64,000 nucleotides of DNA from Talpa occidentalis (GCF_014898055.3 NW_023601322.1:74738740-74802739), one strand, 5' to 3'; counted from the stretch's first letter, positions 21,001 to 33,240 are shown. Made by a program: numbers and translations. Notes: generated from the letters alone by a model not told the origin.

Positions 21001-22260
21001 ACATTGGCTTACATTATTGTTGGGATTTTAGAAATACAGGATTGCCAGTGTTGTTCACCTTCCATCAAACCACATACAGTCCCAGCACCATAGTCCATAG
21101 TGCTCCCTTCCCTCTTTGTTCTCATTCTGCTCTCCCCCACCCTCTCCTACTCTGGATGCTTCAGTTCTATAGTCAGCTTTCAAAGACTAGTTTTTAAGCT
21201 TGTCTTTATCAGACATTTAGTTTGGATTCTCTCTATTCCACATCTAAATGATGCCATCTGGTATTTATGTTTCTCCTTCTAACTTTTCACTTAGCATTAT
21301 TTCTTCAAGCACCCATCCATGTTGCCACAAATGGCATGAGTTTATCTTTTCTGATCACTGCAAAGTAGTCTATTGTGTATATATACCACCACCACCTCTT
21401 GACTCACTCATTTGTTTTTGGAAACTTAGGTTTTTTCCATAGTTTGGCTATTGTAAATAGTGCTGCAGTAGATGTGGGAGTGCAAGGTTTCTTTCGAATT
21501 AATATTTTTAAATTTTCAGGTAGATGCCTAGGAGTGGAATTACTGTATCATATGGCAAATCCATTTTTTAGTTTTTTGAGACACCTCTATACTGCTTTCT
21601 ATAGGTCCTGATCCAGTCTACATTCCTATCAACAGTGTTGGAGGTTTCCCTTTTCTCCACATCCTCTCCAGCATTTGTTGTTTCTGGCCTTTTCAATATG
21701 AGTGATTCTCACAGGTGTGAGGTGGTATCTCATAGTGGTCTTGATCTGCATTTCCCTCATAAGAAGTGATGATGAATATTTTTCCATGTGCCTGTTTGCC
21801 ATCTGTATGTCTTCTTCGGAGAATGACTGGTTAGCTCTTCTGCTCATTTTTTTTTTGATGGTTTGTTTTCTTTTTGTTGAGTTGTATGAATTCTTTGTAG
21901 GTCTTGTTTATCAGTCCCTTGTCAGGTACATGATGTTCAGATATTTTCTTCCATTCAGCAGGTGATGGTTTGCTTTTTTTTTTTTTTTTTTTTTTTGCAG
22001 GCACTTTTCAAATTAATGTAGTCCCAGTTTTTATGTTCTCTTTTTTTTCCCCCCTAGTTTTTGGAGACAGATCACTAAAGGCATTGCTGAAGCTTATCTT
22101 GAAGTCTTTTTACCTATGTTTTCTTCTGTATTTTATGGTATTGAGTCTTACATTCAAGTCTTTTATCCATTTTGAATTGATTTTTCTGTATGGTGTGAGA
22201 TAGTGGTCTAATTTCATTCTTTTGCATGTAGTTTCCCACTTTTTGCAACACCATCTACAT
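21001..22260 (-). mobile_element. L1, antisense, 3' part
   Basis: Typical antisense L1 order: 3' UTR-like CCATCAAACCACATACAGTC, then CATCCATGTTGCCACAAATG, TTTGGCTATTGTAAATAGTG, CCTCTCCAGCATTTGTTGTT and GTTTGCCATCTGTATGTCTT. It contains a T-run of about 22 bases near 21975. Confidence 0.9.
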
Positions 22261-22855
22261 CCTGAATCTCAATTGTTTTCTTATTCAGAGCTTCAATTGC
22301 TGTCTTCTGTTTCATGGTTTTATTTCTAAGGACACTCATCTCTTTTTCTGGGGTTTCTCAGTGTCCTTACCGTCTTTGAATTTCTTTATCATGGAAAGTT
22401 TTAAACTTTGCATCTGAAAAGAAGAACATATTTTCCATGTCTTTGAAGTTGGGGTCTGGAGGTTTGGTCTGTGTGTATTATCCCCCGAAGTCTCATGTGA
22501 CTGTTTGTTGTGTTTTTCCTCTTCCCCATTATTTGCTTTGCTGCCACACTGCTATACGTGGATCTTCTGCTGGGCAGGACTCCTTGTCCCTCACTGGTCT
22601 GAGGGCTTACTGGTAGGGGCAAGTGGCTGGCAGGACGTCTTGGTGCCTGGGCAGCCTCTAGCTCCTTCCCCATTGGTTTTCTGGGATCCTCAAGTGGAAG
22701 ACAGGAGGAGTGATGGGATCTCATGGAGCTCATGGGACATTGCAGGGCTTGAGGTGGGTCCAGCTCCTCCCCCAGTAGAGATCTGGGGTCTTACAGGGCT
22801 GGCTGGGCAGCTGGTAAGGTGTCACAGACTCAAGGAGCTAAAGATGAGAACGTCA
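22261..22855 (-). mobile_element. GC-richer repeat segment, possibly L1 5' UTR, antisense
   Basis: It follows the antisense L1. About 100 bases of it (22560-22665) recur in opposite orientation at 34113-34222, so it is an interspersed repeat. Position and composition suggest an L1 5' UTR, which I cannot confirm. Confidence 0.5.
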
Positions 22856-23190
22856 TGAATTCTCCAAAGGTTTCTAAATTCTTATAACCGTGTCCTTATA
22901 AGAAAAGGAACATAGCACAGAAAAGAAGGCCATATAAAGGTGGAGGCAGAGATTGGAGTGATGCAGCTAAGGAAGCCAACAGATGCCTGGTGCCACAAGA
23001 AACTGAAAGAGGGAAGGAAGTATTCTCCCTAACAGCTTTTGGAGAGAGTGCAGTCTTCTGACACTTTAATTTTTAGACTTTTGGCCTCCAGCATTGTGAG
23101 AGAATATATTTCTGTTCTATTAAGCTACCCAGTTTGTTGTAATTTGTTATGACAGCCATTGGAAACAAATGCATTTGGAAATACCACATT
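22856..23190 (+). mobile_element. LTR-like mammalian repeat
   Basis: Familiar pattern of a mammalian repeat: GTGTCCTTATAAGAAAAGGA, GGAGGCAGAGATTGGAGTGA, TTTTGGCCTCCAGCATTGTG, then TTGTTATGACAGCCATTGG at the end. Subfamily not determined. Confidence 0.6.
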
Positions 23191-23890
23191 TTATTTATCC
23201 ATTCATGAGTTGAAGGACATTAGGAGTGAACCTTTTTTTTTTTTTTAAGATTATTTATTTATGCATACAAGAACTGAGGTGTAAGCCAGAGGTGTGGGGT
23301 GTGAGAGAATTTACCAGACAGAATGGAGAGCAGAACAGGCAGACATACTGAAATACACTGCCGAGGGGAGCAGCTGGCAAGGCAGGAGAGGTCTGCGGCG
23401 CCATGTGAGTTGCTCCCTGGCCAGCTGGGTATCGAACTCGGGGATCAAACTTGCTCTGCAATGGCTGGCAATAGATTGATAGCACTGTCTTTGAACCCTG
23501 TGCCACCAGGGAGGTCTGGTGATCTCATTTTTTTTGACTATTATGAATAGTGCTATTATGAATATTCATATACAAGTTTTTATTTAAAAACCTATTTTTA
23601 ATTCTATGAGTGGGATTGTTGAGTCCTATGGTAATTCTATGTTTAACTTACTGAGGAACACTAAGCTTTTTAACACCAACCATCCCATTTTACATTCCAG
23701 TTTCTCCATTTTCTTACCAACACATTCTTTTCCTTTGATTTAAAAAATTATAGCTTTTTTAATGGCTAAGTGATCTCATTGTGGTTTTGATTTATATTTT
23801 AATAATGAATACTATGTTGAGTACCTTCTAGTGTGTTCATTGACCATTTATACATCTTTAGAGAAATGTCTATTTAAGTCCTATGCCTAT
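23191..23890 (-). mobile_element. Old L1 fragment, antisense, split by a SINE
   Basis: Around the SINE at 23233-23516 the sequence follows an old antisense L1 (TGAATAGTGCTATTATGAAT, ATGAGTGGGATTGTTGAGTC, GTGATCTCATTGTGGTTTTG). Confidence 0.65.
23233..23516 (-). mobile_element. tRNA-derived SINE, antisense, GGCC subtype
   Basis: Oligo-T/AAGATTATTTATTTATGC tail, head GCCACCAGGGAGGTC. It has an extra short duplication around 23430-23450 (ATCGAACTCGGGGATCAAAC). Confidence 0.88.
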
Positions 23891-24172
23891 TTTTTTTAAA
23901 TTTTTTTTTAAAAGATTTATTTATTTATTTATTTATACAAGCACTGGGTATAGTCAGAAGCGCGGGAGGGTGAGAGAATTCACCAGAGCCAGAGCAGGGA
24001 GCAGAACAGGCAGACCAACGAAATACACTGCTGAGGGAAGCAATGGGCGGCAGGAGAGGTCTGTCACGCCATGTGGGACTCTCACCCGGAGGCCAGAGAT
24101 CGAACCAGTGCTGCAGAGGCTGCGGGCAGCTTCGCAACCCAGCGCTCAACCGCTGTGCCACCAGGGAAGCCC
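23891..24172 (-). mobile_element. tRNA-derived SINE, antisense, CAGTCAGAAGC subtype
   Basis: Tail AAAAGATTTATTTATTTATT, subtype region GTATAGTCAGAAGCGCGGGA, head GCCACCAGGGAAGCCC. A second SINE follows within a few bases. Confidence 0.92.
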
Positions 24173-24176
24173 TATC

Positions 24177-24419
24177 TTTTTTTTTTCTTGCACAGAAGTA
24201 CTGGGGTGTAGGCCAGATGTACAGGGGATGAGAGGATTCACCAGAGACAGAATGGGGAGCAAAACAGGCAGATTGACTGAAATACACTGCTAAGGGAGCA
24301 GCAAGTGAGAGAGGAGAGGTCTGTTGTGCCATATTGGGTTACCGCCTGGCAGGGAATGGAACTCAGGCCAGAGCAGTGATAGCACTGAGACGTAACCCCT
24401 AGGCCACCAGGGAGGCCCC
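24177..24419 (-). mobile_element. tRNA-derived SINE, antisense, GGCC subtype, shortened tail
   Basis: It begins TTTTTTTTTTCTTGCACAGA, lacking the usual ATTTATTTAT tail, then GGTGTAGGCCAGATGTACAG, ending GCCACCAGGGAGGCCCC. It is head-to-tail with the preceding SINE of the other subtype. Confidence 0.85.
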
Positions 24420-26217
24420 GAAGTTAAATTTATTAATGTCAGAGTGGCCTTTAGTGATAGCCCTTTTTTCACTCCTAATATAGATAATTTTCTTCTTTTT
24501 AATATCAGTCTGATTAGAAGTTTTGACTTTTTCCAAGAATAAACTTTTAGTTTAATGAATTTTCTCTGTTGTTTCTTATTCTAGTTTCTGCCCTTAACAT
24601 TATTTCCTTCATTCTGCACTCTTTGCATCTAATTTGTTCTTATTTTTCTATATCCTTAGAGTAGGTTAGATTGTTGACTGGAAACCTATCTTCTAATGTA
24701 AGCTCAATATTACAAATTTCTTTGTAAGCACTGCTTTGGCTATGTCATGTATACACACAAAGACAGAGTTTTCCTTAATGCTAACAAGTAGCGCAGTCGT
24801 GGTTTATTTTCCAAAACTAAGAAATTAACATTGATATATTACTATCAGCTTACTGTATGATAATACTACCTATGTTACTATCACCTTGCCAGTTACATTT
24901 CCATAATACCTTACTAATATTTTTGCTTTAGACAAGTCAGTTATCTTTTAGATGATTAAAGATATTTTTAAAATCTTTTATGTTTATCTTCAGTTATCTT
25001 CTCTAGAATATTTATTTGTTTATGTAGATCCACATTTTTATAGGGCAGTTTTAAGGATAATGAATGATCTGCTTTGGTTTTTCTGATAAGATACTTAGAA
25101 CATCTGATTTCTATTCTAGCATGCAAAGAACTTAGAAGTTCTAACAAGAAGCTTCCTAACAAGAAGTGAAAAGCCTGAATAAACTTAAAAATCAGAAGTT
25201 CTTACATAATCTCCCAGAGAAGTAAGGTCACAGGAAATGTCTCTGTATCACAGAGAGATAGATGGATAAACAGAAAAAAAAAATCATGTTACTGGACCAG
25301 AAACCTATGTCCATGGGAATGAATGCAGGGGTAGAAAAACCTGAACTGAGATTAACAAATTGTTTCTGCTTTCAGATTTCCCAGTGCACTTGCACCTCAG
25401 GGGGCTTTTCTCGATGCATTCTTTCCTCTCTTCAAAAGTAATCTCTGTTGCCTGGTACACATACTTGCTAGCCTAGTGGTGGGGACCAGTGAGGATCTTC
25501 TATTGTCCTGGTCTAGCCTCAATCTTATATAGGTTATAAACTTATGTTGTCCTATTGTGTGGGGAGGGAAGGTTTGGAAGGAAATGCTCTGGCCCCAGAT
25601 CTTTAGAAGTGTTCTACCACTGTGGAAGAGGGATAATAACTCTTGAAAAAGGCCCACCAAAGATGCGAGTCATAGAAAGGATGTCAGGATCACCAAGAAG
25701 GCCCAAAGGGTAGGAGATCAGTCTTCTGTAAGCACCCAACTAAAGTATGTGGAGAAGAGCATGTGAGAGGTGTGAATTTCCCTTGTGTGTTCCATTCCCA
25801 GAAGTTCCATTCTCTCACATAGCCTTACTTTGTCTTAACAGTTTGTTTAAAATTTTATGCAAATTCTTACCTTCTTCAGTGGTAGCCACTGCTTCTTCCT
25901 TTAATGCTCTGCCATAGGTGAAACCCTGCTCATGATCTGTCTCTCATTGGCGGCACCTGTTTTTCCTTTGATTTTAACTTTGTCTGATAATCTTGGATTT
26001 CTGATGGGTTTAGGAAAAGTTACAATTACATAGTTTTGTAATTTTGTTGTTATTGTAAGGGTGTGAGCAATACTCTCTTCATCTTGCTACATCCTGGAGT
26101 TTTTGTGTCTTAAGAAATTTTTTTCTCTAATCCATCACATATATATTAATATATAGTATGGTAATTGACATATGCTGTTAGTTATTAGCAGTTTTGATTT
26201 TTCTTTGACCTATAGGT
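24420..26217. other. No gene recognised
   Basis: AT-rich sequence. Parts may be old L1, but I cannot place them. 25390-25800 looks single-copy. Confidence 0.35.
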
Positions 26218-26480
26218 TTTTTAAAAAGATTTATATATTTATGCATATAAGAGCTGGCTTACAGGCCAGAGGTGTAGGGGTGAAAGGATTCACCAGAGAC
26301 AGAAGGGGGAACAGAAAAGGCAGATTGACTGAAATATACTGCTGAGGGGAGCAGCGGGTGAGAAGAGAGGTCCGCTGTGCCACGTGGCTCAGCTCCCTGG
26401 CTAGATCGAAATTGTGCTGCAGTGGGTGTTGATAGCTTCATAGTCCTGCAGCTTAATCCCTTGCGCCACCAGGGAAGCCC
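26218..26480 (-). mobile_element. tRNA-derived SINE, antisense, GGCC subtype
   Basis: Tail AAAAAGATTTATATATTTAT, head GCGCCACCAGGGAAGCCC; more diverged than most copies. Confidence 0.88.
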
Positions 26481-27079
26481 CTACAGTTATTTTTAATGAC
26501 TTTTTAAAATCTTTCAAGGTGCTAGAGATTTTTATTTAGCCTTTTGCTGTTTTTGTTGATATAACATATCGTCAAAGAATGCTTCTGCTTTGGGAATATA
26601 TTGAGGTTGTTTTATGACCAGAATACATATTCAGTAGTTAATGGGATGGGTGTTTCATGTCTCTGTTGAATCAAGTATATTAATAATTAATAATAGTAAA
26701 ATTCTCTATATGCTTATTATCTGTTTGATCTGTTTAAGATGAAAAGAAGTATGTCAAAGGTATCCATTATGCTAACAATTCTACCAACTTTTCTTGAATA
26801 CCTTTCTTCCTGGTTGTTTTTATAACCTGTTTTTCAGCCCAGAATATTTACATACTCATTTAGTAATAGCATAGTAAAATAACTCTATATTTCATTTAGT
26901 CCTTTTTTTCCTATTGCTACATCTAATTTCTCTTTGTTTCATATATCTTTGCCATCTCTTTATTTTTAATTTATCTATTTGTCCATATATCCCACTACAG
27001 AAACTTAAATCCATGTTTACTGTTATTCCTTGTCTAGGTGATTGAACTAGGTTCTTATTTAGTTTTCTTGTTTGTTTTT

Positions 27080-27540
27080 ACCTTGCTTCAATCCATTCTT
27101 CACTCAGCAGCCAGGGTGATTATAATCCATCTAAAAGTGCTGGTTTTAGATGGTTTTCCAGAAGCCATGGTATCCTAACACAATTTTTACATTGATTTAT
27201 ATAATTTGCCTCAAGCCTACTTCTCCCTTCTCCAATCTCATATCATTTCCCTTGCTTGCTGTGCTTTAGCCATACTGTCCTTACTACTTTTCCTGAACCG
27301 TGCCATGCATTCACCTCAGAGCCTTTGCTGTAGTTATCTCTGCCTAGAAGGCTTCTTCTCATGACTTGTGCCTTCTTTTTATTGAGGTTGCCCCCTTAGA
27401 GAATTATTTCCTGACTACCCAACCTGAAGTAGTTATTCTATCACTAAGTCACTCCATTATGTTGTTTTATTTTTTTCTTTAAAGAGTTTACTAATATTTA
27501 AAATATCCTTGGTTATTTGTATACTCAGGAGGGCAGATAC
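27080..27540 (+). repeat. L2 3' fragment, sense
   Basis: Order of motifs as in L2: CACTCAGCAGCCAGGGTGAT, TTCACCTCAGAGCCTTTGCT, GTTATCTCTGCCTAGAAGGC, then AATTATTTCCTGACTACCCA. Strongly diverged. Confidence 0.7.
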
Positions 27541-28840
27541 CTTGTATGAAGCATTCCTGCTATATTCCTGATATCTGGAACCCTACAAATTTCAGGGAAA
27601 TTCTCTTCAGCTATTTCCTTGACCTTAGGTCTTCACCTTATCCATTCTCTCCTAAAACTTCCTTTTTACTTCCTTTCCTGTGTCTGGAGTTTTCTCCCAG
27701 TTACCATAACTTCATTCCTTTTTATTTTTTCCCTTCTATTTGTCAGAATTTTTTTCAGTTTTCCTAATTCAGTGATTCAGTTTTCTACAGTACAAATTGT
27801 TCTCTTCACTGTTGGAATTTTGGAATTTTATTTTTAGTTTTGGAATTTTATTTTTTAAGTGGTTAATAAATTTTACTGAAATAAATATCTAAGCCATAGA
27901 CATAAATTCTATTTGTAGTTAAATCCAGTTTCATAATATGCCATTAACTTTATGGTTTTACATAGATCAGAAAACAGTTTTTCTTTCTTTATATATATTT
28001 ACAATCAGCAATTCTTACTTTTAAATTTCTTTCTCATATCATTAATTTTTGGACAGTGTTTGATTTCCCCCTTCAGGTGTTGTCCCTATAATTCTCCCAC
28101 TACCAAAGTACCTGTGATCCATCTCCACTTACCCTCCCCTGTCTTGACCCCTCTCCTTTCTCCTCCCATGCTGTATGCCTCAGATCTATGCTCAGCCTTG
28201 CAAGTTTTGTCTTTTTTTAAAAATTACTTTGTTAGGTTCCCTATATTCCTCCTATAAGTGATACCATCTGATATTTTTCTTTTTCCTTCTGCTTATTTCA
28301 CTGAGCATAATCCCTTTCAGCACTATCCATGTTGCTGCAAATGGCATGAGTTTACTTTTTTGATCACTGAGTAGTATTCCATCATGCATATATAACACAT
28401 CTCAATATATTAATTTATTTTGGGCCATTTGGGTTGTTTCCATATCTTAACTATTGTAAATAGTACTACAATAAATATCGGAGTGCAGGTTTCCTTTCGA
28501 AATTGTGTTTTTGTGTTCTTTGGGTAGATTCCTAGGACTGGAATCACCGGGTCATATGGTGGATCCATTTTTAGTGTTTTAAGGAACCTCCACCCAGCTT
28601 TTCATAGTGGGTGGACCAGTTTACAGTCCCACCTACAGGGTAAGAGAGTTCCTTTTTCTCCACATCTTCATCAGCATTTGTTGTTGTTTTTGTTTTTTTT
28701 TTTTTTAATAAGAGCCGTTCTCACCCATGTGAGGTGGTATCTCATTTGTAGTTTGGTTTTGAACATTTTTTCATAATTTTGTTTGCCATTTGCATTTCCT
28801 CTTTGGAGAAGTATCTTTTTAGCTCTTCTGCCCATCTTTT

Positions 28841-29103
28841 CTTTGAAGATTTATTTATTTATTTACACAAGAACCAGGGTACAGGCCAGATGCGTGGGAG
28901 GGTGAGAAGATTCACCAGAGACAGAGTGGGGAACAGAAAAGGCAGACGTACGAAATACACTGCTGAGGGGAGCAGCGGGCGAAACAGAGGTCTGCCGCGC
29001 CATGTGGGACCCTTGCCAGCAGGCCAGGATCGAAGCAATGCTGCAGAGGCTGTGGACAGCTTCACAGCACTGCACTCAACTGCCTGCACCACCAGGGGAG
29101 GCC
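28841..29103 (-). mobile_element. tRNA-derived SINE, antisense, GGCC subtype (first of a stacked pair)
   Basis: Tail CTTTGAAGATTTATTTATTT, region GTACAGGCCAGATGCGTGGG, head CACCAGGGGAGGCC. The left target copy CTCTTCTGCCCATCTTTT is at 28823-28840; CTCTTCTGCCC recurs at 29104-29114. Confidence 0.93.
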
Positions 29104-29114
29104 CTCTTCTGCCC

Positions 29115-29365
29115 TTTTTTATTTATTTGTTTGTTTATTTATTTATTTATACATACAAGCACTGGGTACAGTCAGAAGTGCGGGAGGGTGAGAGAATTCA
29201 CCAGAGCCAGAGGGGAGAGCAGAGCAGGCAGAATGACGAACTACACTGCTGAGGGGAGCAGTGGGCGGCAGGAGAGGTCTGCGCACCATGTGGGACCCTC
29301 GCCAGGCAGCCGGGGATTGAACCATCGCTGCAAAGGCTGCGGGCAGCTTTGCAACCAGGGAGGCT
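29115..29365 (-). mobile_element. tRNA-derived SINE, antisense, CAGTCAGAAGC subtype (second of a stacked pair)
   Basis: Tail TTTATTTATTTATTTATACA, region GTACAGTCAGAAGTGCGGGA, then a head shortened by about 20 bases (TTTGCAACCAGGGAGGCT). It is followed by the target copy CTCTTCTGCCCATCTTTT at 29366-29383, the same site used by the first SINE. Confidence 0.92.
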
Positions 29366-30416
29366 CTCTTCTGCCCATCTTTTGACTGAGTTGTTTGTTT
29401 TTTGTTGAGTTTTGTAAGCTCCTTATAGATCTTTGACTATCAGTACCTTATCAGTTGTATGAAGCACAGATATTTTCTTCCTTCAGTAGGGTGTCTCTTT
29501 GTTTTGGTTATTGTCTCTTTTACTGTACAGAAGCTTTTTAGTTTGATGTATTCCCAGGTCCAGGTATTTATCTTCCCCTTTGTTTACCTTGCTTCTGTAT
29601 ATGAATCCTCAAAGATGTTTTTGAGGTATATGTCATGAATCTTTTGGCTATGTTTTCTTCTATGCATTTTGTGGTTTCAGGTCTTATATTCAAGTCTTTT
29701 ATCCCTTTTGAGTTAATTTTCTCATTAATGTGTGAGATTGCAATCTAGTTTCATTCTTTTGCATGTAGGAGTCCAGTTTTCCCAGCACCATTTATTGAAG
29801 AGGCTTTGCTTGTTCCACTGTGTATTTTTTGCTCCTTTGTTATAGATTAGTTGACTGTATAAGTGTGGTTTTATTTCTGGGCTTTCAATTTTATTCCATT
29901 GGTCTGTGTGTTCATTTTTGTTCTAATATCATGGTATTTTTATTACTTTAGCTTTATAGTATATTTTGAAGCCCATGCATGCAATACCTCCATTCTTCCC
30001 CTTTTTAGTCCAGAGAACTTTAACTGTTCGAGGTTTTTTGTGATTCCATATGAATTTCAGCAATATTTATTCCATTTCTTTGAAGAATGCCATTGAAATT
30101 TTAATTGAGTTGCATTGAATCTACAAATTGCTTTTTACAGGATGGCCATTTTGATAATGTTGATTTTTCTGATCCAAGAGCAGGGAATGTTTTTCTATTT
30201 CTTTGCATGCTCTATTTCTTTTAACAATGTTTTATAATTTTCTTGCATAGATCTTTCATCTCCTTTTTTAAGTAATTTGGGATAGTGTATAACTGTAAAT
30301 GAGAAGGTTTTCTTAATATTTTCCTTTTCAGATTGATTATTTGCATATAGGAAAACTACTGTTTTTTGTGTTTTGGTTTTGTAACCTGCTACTTTACTGA
30401 ATCAGTTTATTGTTTT

Positions 30417-30738
30417 TTGTTTTAGTTTTTGTTTTTGTTTTTTTTTTTGATGTTGCTAAATTTCTTTTTTTTTTCTTTAAGATTTATTTATTTATTTATA
30501 AAAGAACCGGGGTACAGGCCAGATGCGTGGGAGGGTGAGAGGATTCACCAGAGACAGAGCAGGGAACAGAACAGGCAGACTGACGACATACACTGCTGAG
30601 GGGAGCAGCGGGAGACAGGAGAGTTCTGCCGCACCATGTGGGACCCTCGCCAGCTGGCCGGGATGGAACTGGCGTTGCAGAGGCTGCAGACAGCTTCACA
30701 GCGCTGCGTTCAACTGCCTGCACCACCAGGGGAGACCC
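30417..30738 (-). mobile_element. tRNA-derived SINE, antisense, GGCC subtype, T-rich extended tail
   Basis: The target duplication TCAGTTTATTGTTTT is at 30402-30416 and 30739-30753. About 65 T-rich bases come before CTTTAAGATTTATTTATTTA. The head is CACCACCAGGGGAGACCC. Confidence 0.9.
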
Positions 30739-31259
30739 TCAGTTTATTGTTTTAATTAGCTTTTCTGTGGATTTTTTAAGGGTTCTGTATCATCTGCAAA
30801 TAATTGTAGCTTTACTTGTTTCCCAATTTGGATTCCTTTTTTGTCTTTCTCTTGCCTAATTGCTCTAGCTAGGACTTCCGATATTATATTGAAAACAGCG
30901 GTGAGAGTGGATTTCCTGGTCTTGTTCCATGTAGTATTGTAAAGGATTTCAGTTTTTCACCATTGAGAATGATGTTAGGTGTGGGTTTGTCATATATGGC
31001 TTTTATGTTGTTAAGATATGTTTATTTTATTCCAAGTTTTTCAATGCCTTTCATAATAAATGGATGTTGAATTCTATGAAATGCTTTATCAAATGATATG
31101 ATAATCTGGTTTTTCTTTTTCTTTTTGTTGATGTGGTGAATTATGTTAATTGATTTTCACATTTTGAACCATCCTTGTGTCCCTGGAATAAATATTACTT
31201 GGTCATGGTGCATAATCCTTTGAAGCATTGTTGGATTCTTTTTTTTTTTTTAATAGAGG

Positions 31260-31555
31260 AATGTTTTATTTATTTATTTGTTTGTTTGTTTGTTTGTTTG
31301 TTTGTTTATACAAGCACTGGGTACAGTCAGAAGCACGGGAGGGTGAGAGAATTCACCAGAGCCAGAGCGGGGAGCAGAGCAGGCAGAAGGACTGAAGTAC
31401 ACTGCTGAGGGGAGCAGCGGGCGGCAGAGAGGTCTGCGCGCCATGTGGGACCCTCCTCCGGTGGCCGGGGAGCAGCCGGGGATCGAACCGGCGCCGCAGA
31501 GGCCGCGGGCAGCTTCGCAACCCAGCGCTCAACCTCTGCGACACCAGGGAGGCCC
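31260..31555 (-). mobile_element. tRNA-derived SINE, antisense, CAGTCAGAAGC subtype, with TTTG-expanded tail
   Basis: The tail contains about eight TTTG units (31278-31306) beside ATTT units. The body is among the most GC-rich copies (GAACCGGCGCCGCAGAGGCC) and the head is ACACCAGGGAGGCCC. CpG retention suggests a young insertion. Confidence 0.92.
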
Positions 31556-31720
31556 GCACCCATGTTCTTTAGGCAGGTTGATCTGTAGGTTTCTTATTTT
31601 GTGTTGTCTTTGTTTGGTTTTGGTGTTAGTGTGATGTTGACTTTGTAAAATGTACTTGGTAATATATTCCTTCTTTCTCAATTTTTGAAAGAATTTTTGT
31701 AGGATAAAAAGATAAACAAT

Positions 31721-32120
31721 GTTTGAAAGTAAAAGGTTGGAAAACAATCCTACAAGCAAATGGACCAAAAAAAGAAAGCAGTAACAGCTCTACTTATGTC
31801 AGATAAAATAAACTTTAACAAAGGTGAAAAAAGACATAGATGGTCTCTACGTTATGATTAAGGGGACAATACATCAAGAAGACATAACACTCATCAACAT
31901 ATACTCACCAAATGAAGAAGCACCAAAAGGTGTCAGACAATTATTATCATCTCTGAAAACATACATCAAAGAAAATACATATGTAATAAGAGACTTCAAC
32001 ACCCCACTCTCACCAATGGACAGAGCAACCAGACAAAAAATAAACACTGACACTAGAGCTCTAAATAAGGACCTAGACCTCATGGGCTTAACAGACATTA
32101 ATAGGCCTCTGTAGACATCT
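31721..32120 (+). mobile_element. L1 segment in inverted orientation (endonuclease region)
   Basis: In + orientation it encodes L1 ORF2 endonuclease-like sequence (ITLINIYSPNEEAPKG, VIRDFNTPLSPMDRATRQK, DLMGLTDINRPL). The flanking L1 on both sides is antisense. An internal methionine ORF spans 31824-32114. Confidence 0.85.
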
Positions 32121-32124
32121 ATAG

Positions 32125-33240
32125 GCACCAAAAAATGTCACTTGTCACCATTTTAAGCTGGAAGTCTATTTTATCTAATATAGGTATGACTGCCCCGTCT
32201 TCTTTTTGTACCATTTGCTTAACAGAATTGTTTTCCAACCTTCTACTTTCAATCTATGATTATCCTTTGGAACTTAGGTGTGTTTCCCTGAGGCAGCAGA
32301 AGGTTGGATTCTGTTTTCTTATCTAACGTGCTACTCTATATCTTGTTATTGGTGAGTTTAGTCCATTAGTGTTTAGGATGATTATTGATTTGTGGAAGTG
32401 TGTTGCTGCCATTTTGTTCATTGTTTTGTGGTTCTATTCAATACTTTGTTCAATTTTTTATGTTCATTCTTCTGTTGGTTTAGATACTAAGTCTCTTTGT
32501 AACGTATCTTGGAGTGAGGGTTTAGTAGTAGAAACTCCTAAAGATTTTGCTTGTCTGAGAAAGTCTTTATTTTTTTTTTTCAGATAGGATAGGGAGTTTT
32601 GCAGGATAAAGTATTCTTGGCTGGCATTTTTGTCTTGGAGTTTTTTGACTATGTCACTCCATTCTGCTCTTGTCCATGTTGCTTTTTGGAGCAGTTCAAT
32701 GTTATCATAATTGGTTTTCCTTTATAGGTTATCTGTTTCTTCTCCCTTGTCAGTTTCATTACTTTTTCCTTGTATTGGACTCTTAGAAGCTTTACTGCTA
32801 TGTGTCTTCCTGTAGTTTTCCTTTCGTTATGATATTTCAATGTCCTTCTAGCTTCTCGTATTTCTATTTTCATTCCTTTGTTCAAAGTTTGGGAAGTTTT
32901 CTTCAACTATTTCCTTGAAGAGCTTTTACACTCCCTTTATCTCTATTCTTCTTGTATTCCTATGACTCATATTTCCTTTCCTCATGGTGCCAGCTGATCC
33001 TTGAACTGTTTTTTCATTATTTTTCATTTGTATCTCTCTTTCCTTTTCTTTCTTTGTTCTTTTCATATCTCTGTATTCAAAAATTTGTCCTATTTTATTT
33101 GTTCTTCCATATTGTTTATTCTATTTCCATGGCCTTTTCCATTGGTATGAGAGGGACAGAATGTAAGATGTCTTCTCTTGTATTTTTCTCCCTTATCCTC
33201 TCTGTCTTTGTTTCTTCCCTCCCCGCAACCTGAGTCAGTA
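32125..33240 (-). mobile_element. L1-related sequence, antisense, 5' part
   Basis: It opens with the inverted match of 31722-31830 (arm 32140-32252), then runs through GTGAGTTTAGTCCATTAGTG, AAGTATTCTTGGCTGGCATT and TCTTCAACTATTTCCTTGAA, which have the character of antisense L1 5' regions. Confidence 0.65.

Larger units (their letters stand above)
28040..31720 (-). mobile_element. Large antisense L1, split by four SINEs
   Basis: It begins at the antisense 3' end (CCCCCTTCAGGTGTTGTCCC) and runs through GCTATTGTAAATAGTACTAC, CCCAGCACCATTTATTGAAG and TTCCATTGGTCTGTGTGTTC to the reverse-transcriptase part (GTGATGTTGACTTTGTAAAA near 31630). Frames are broken. Host for the SINEs at 28841, 29115, 30417 and 31260. 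Confidence 0.88.

Noticed and set aside
22401..22858. Overlapping open frames of 110-117 residues
   Set aside because: The region is an interspersed repeat, with a second copy at 34.1 kb, possibly an L1 5' UTR.
23883..24332. Open frames over 130 residues on both strands
   Set aside because: They are reads through two tandem SINEs; the same Arg/Gly-rich peptide (EFTRARAGSRTGRPTKYTAE type) appears at every SINE copy.
28779..29385. 157- and 127-residue open frames
   Set aside because: These run through the stacked SINEs and antisense L1; not genes.
31824..32114. 96-residue open frame with endonuclease-like sequence
   Set aside because: Real protein homology, but to L1 ORF2; it is a fragment of a dead element, listed as such.
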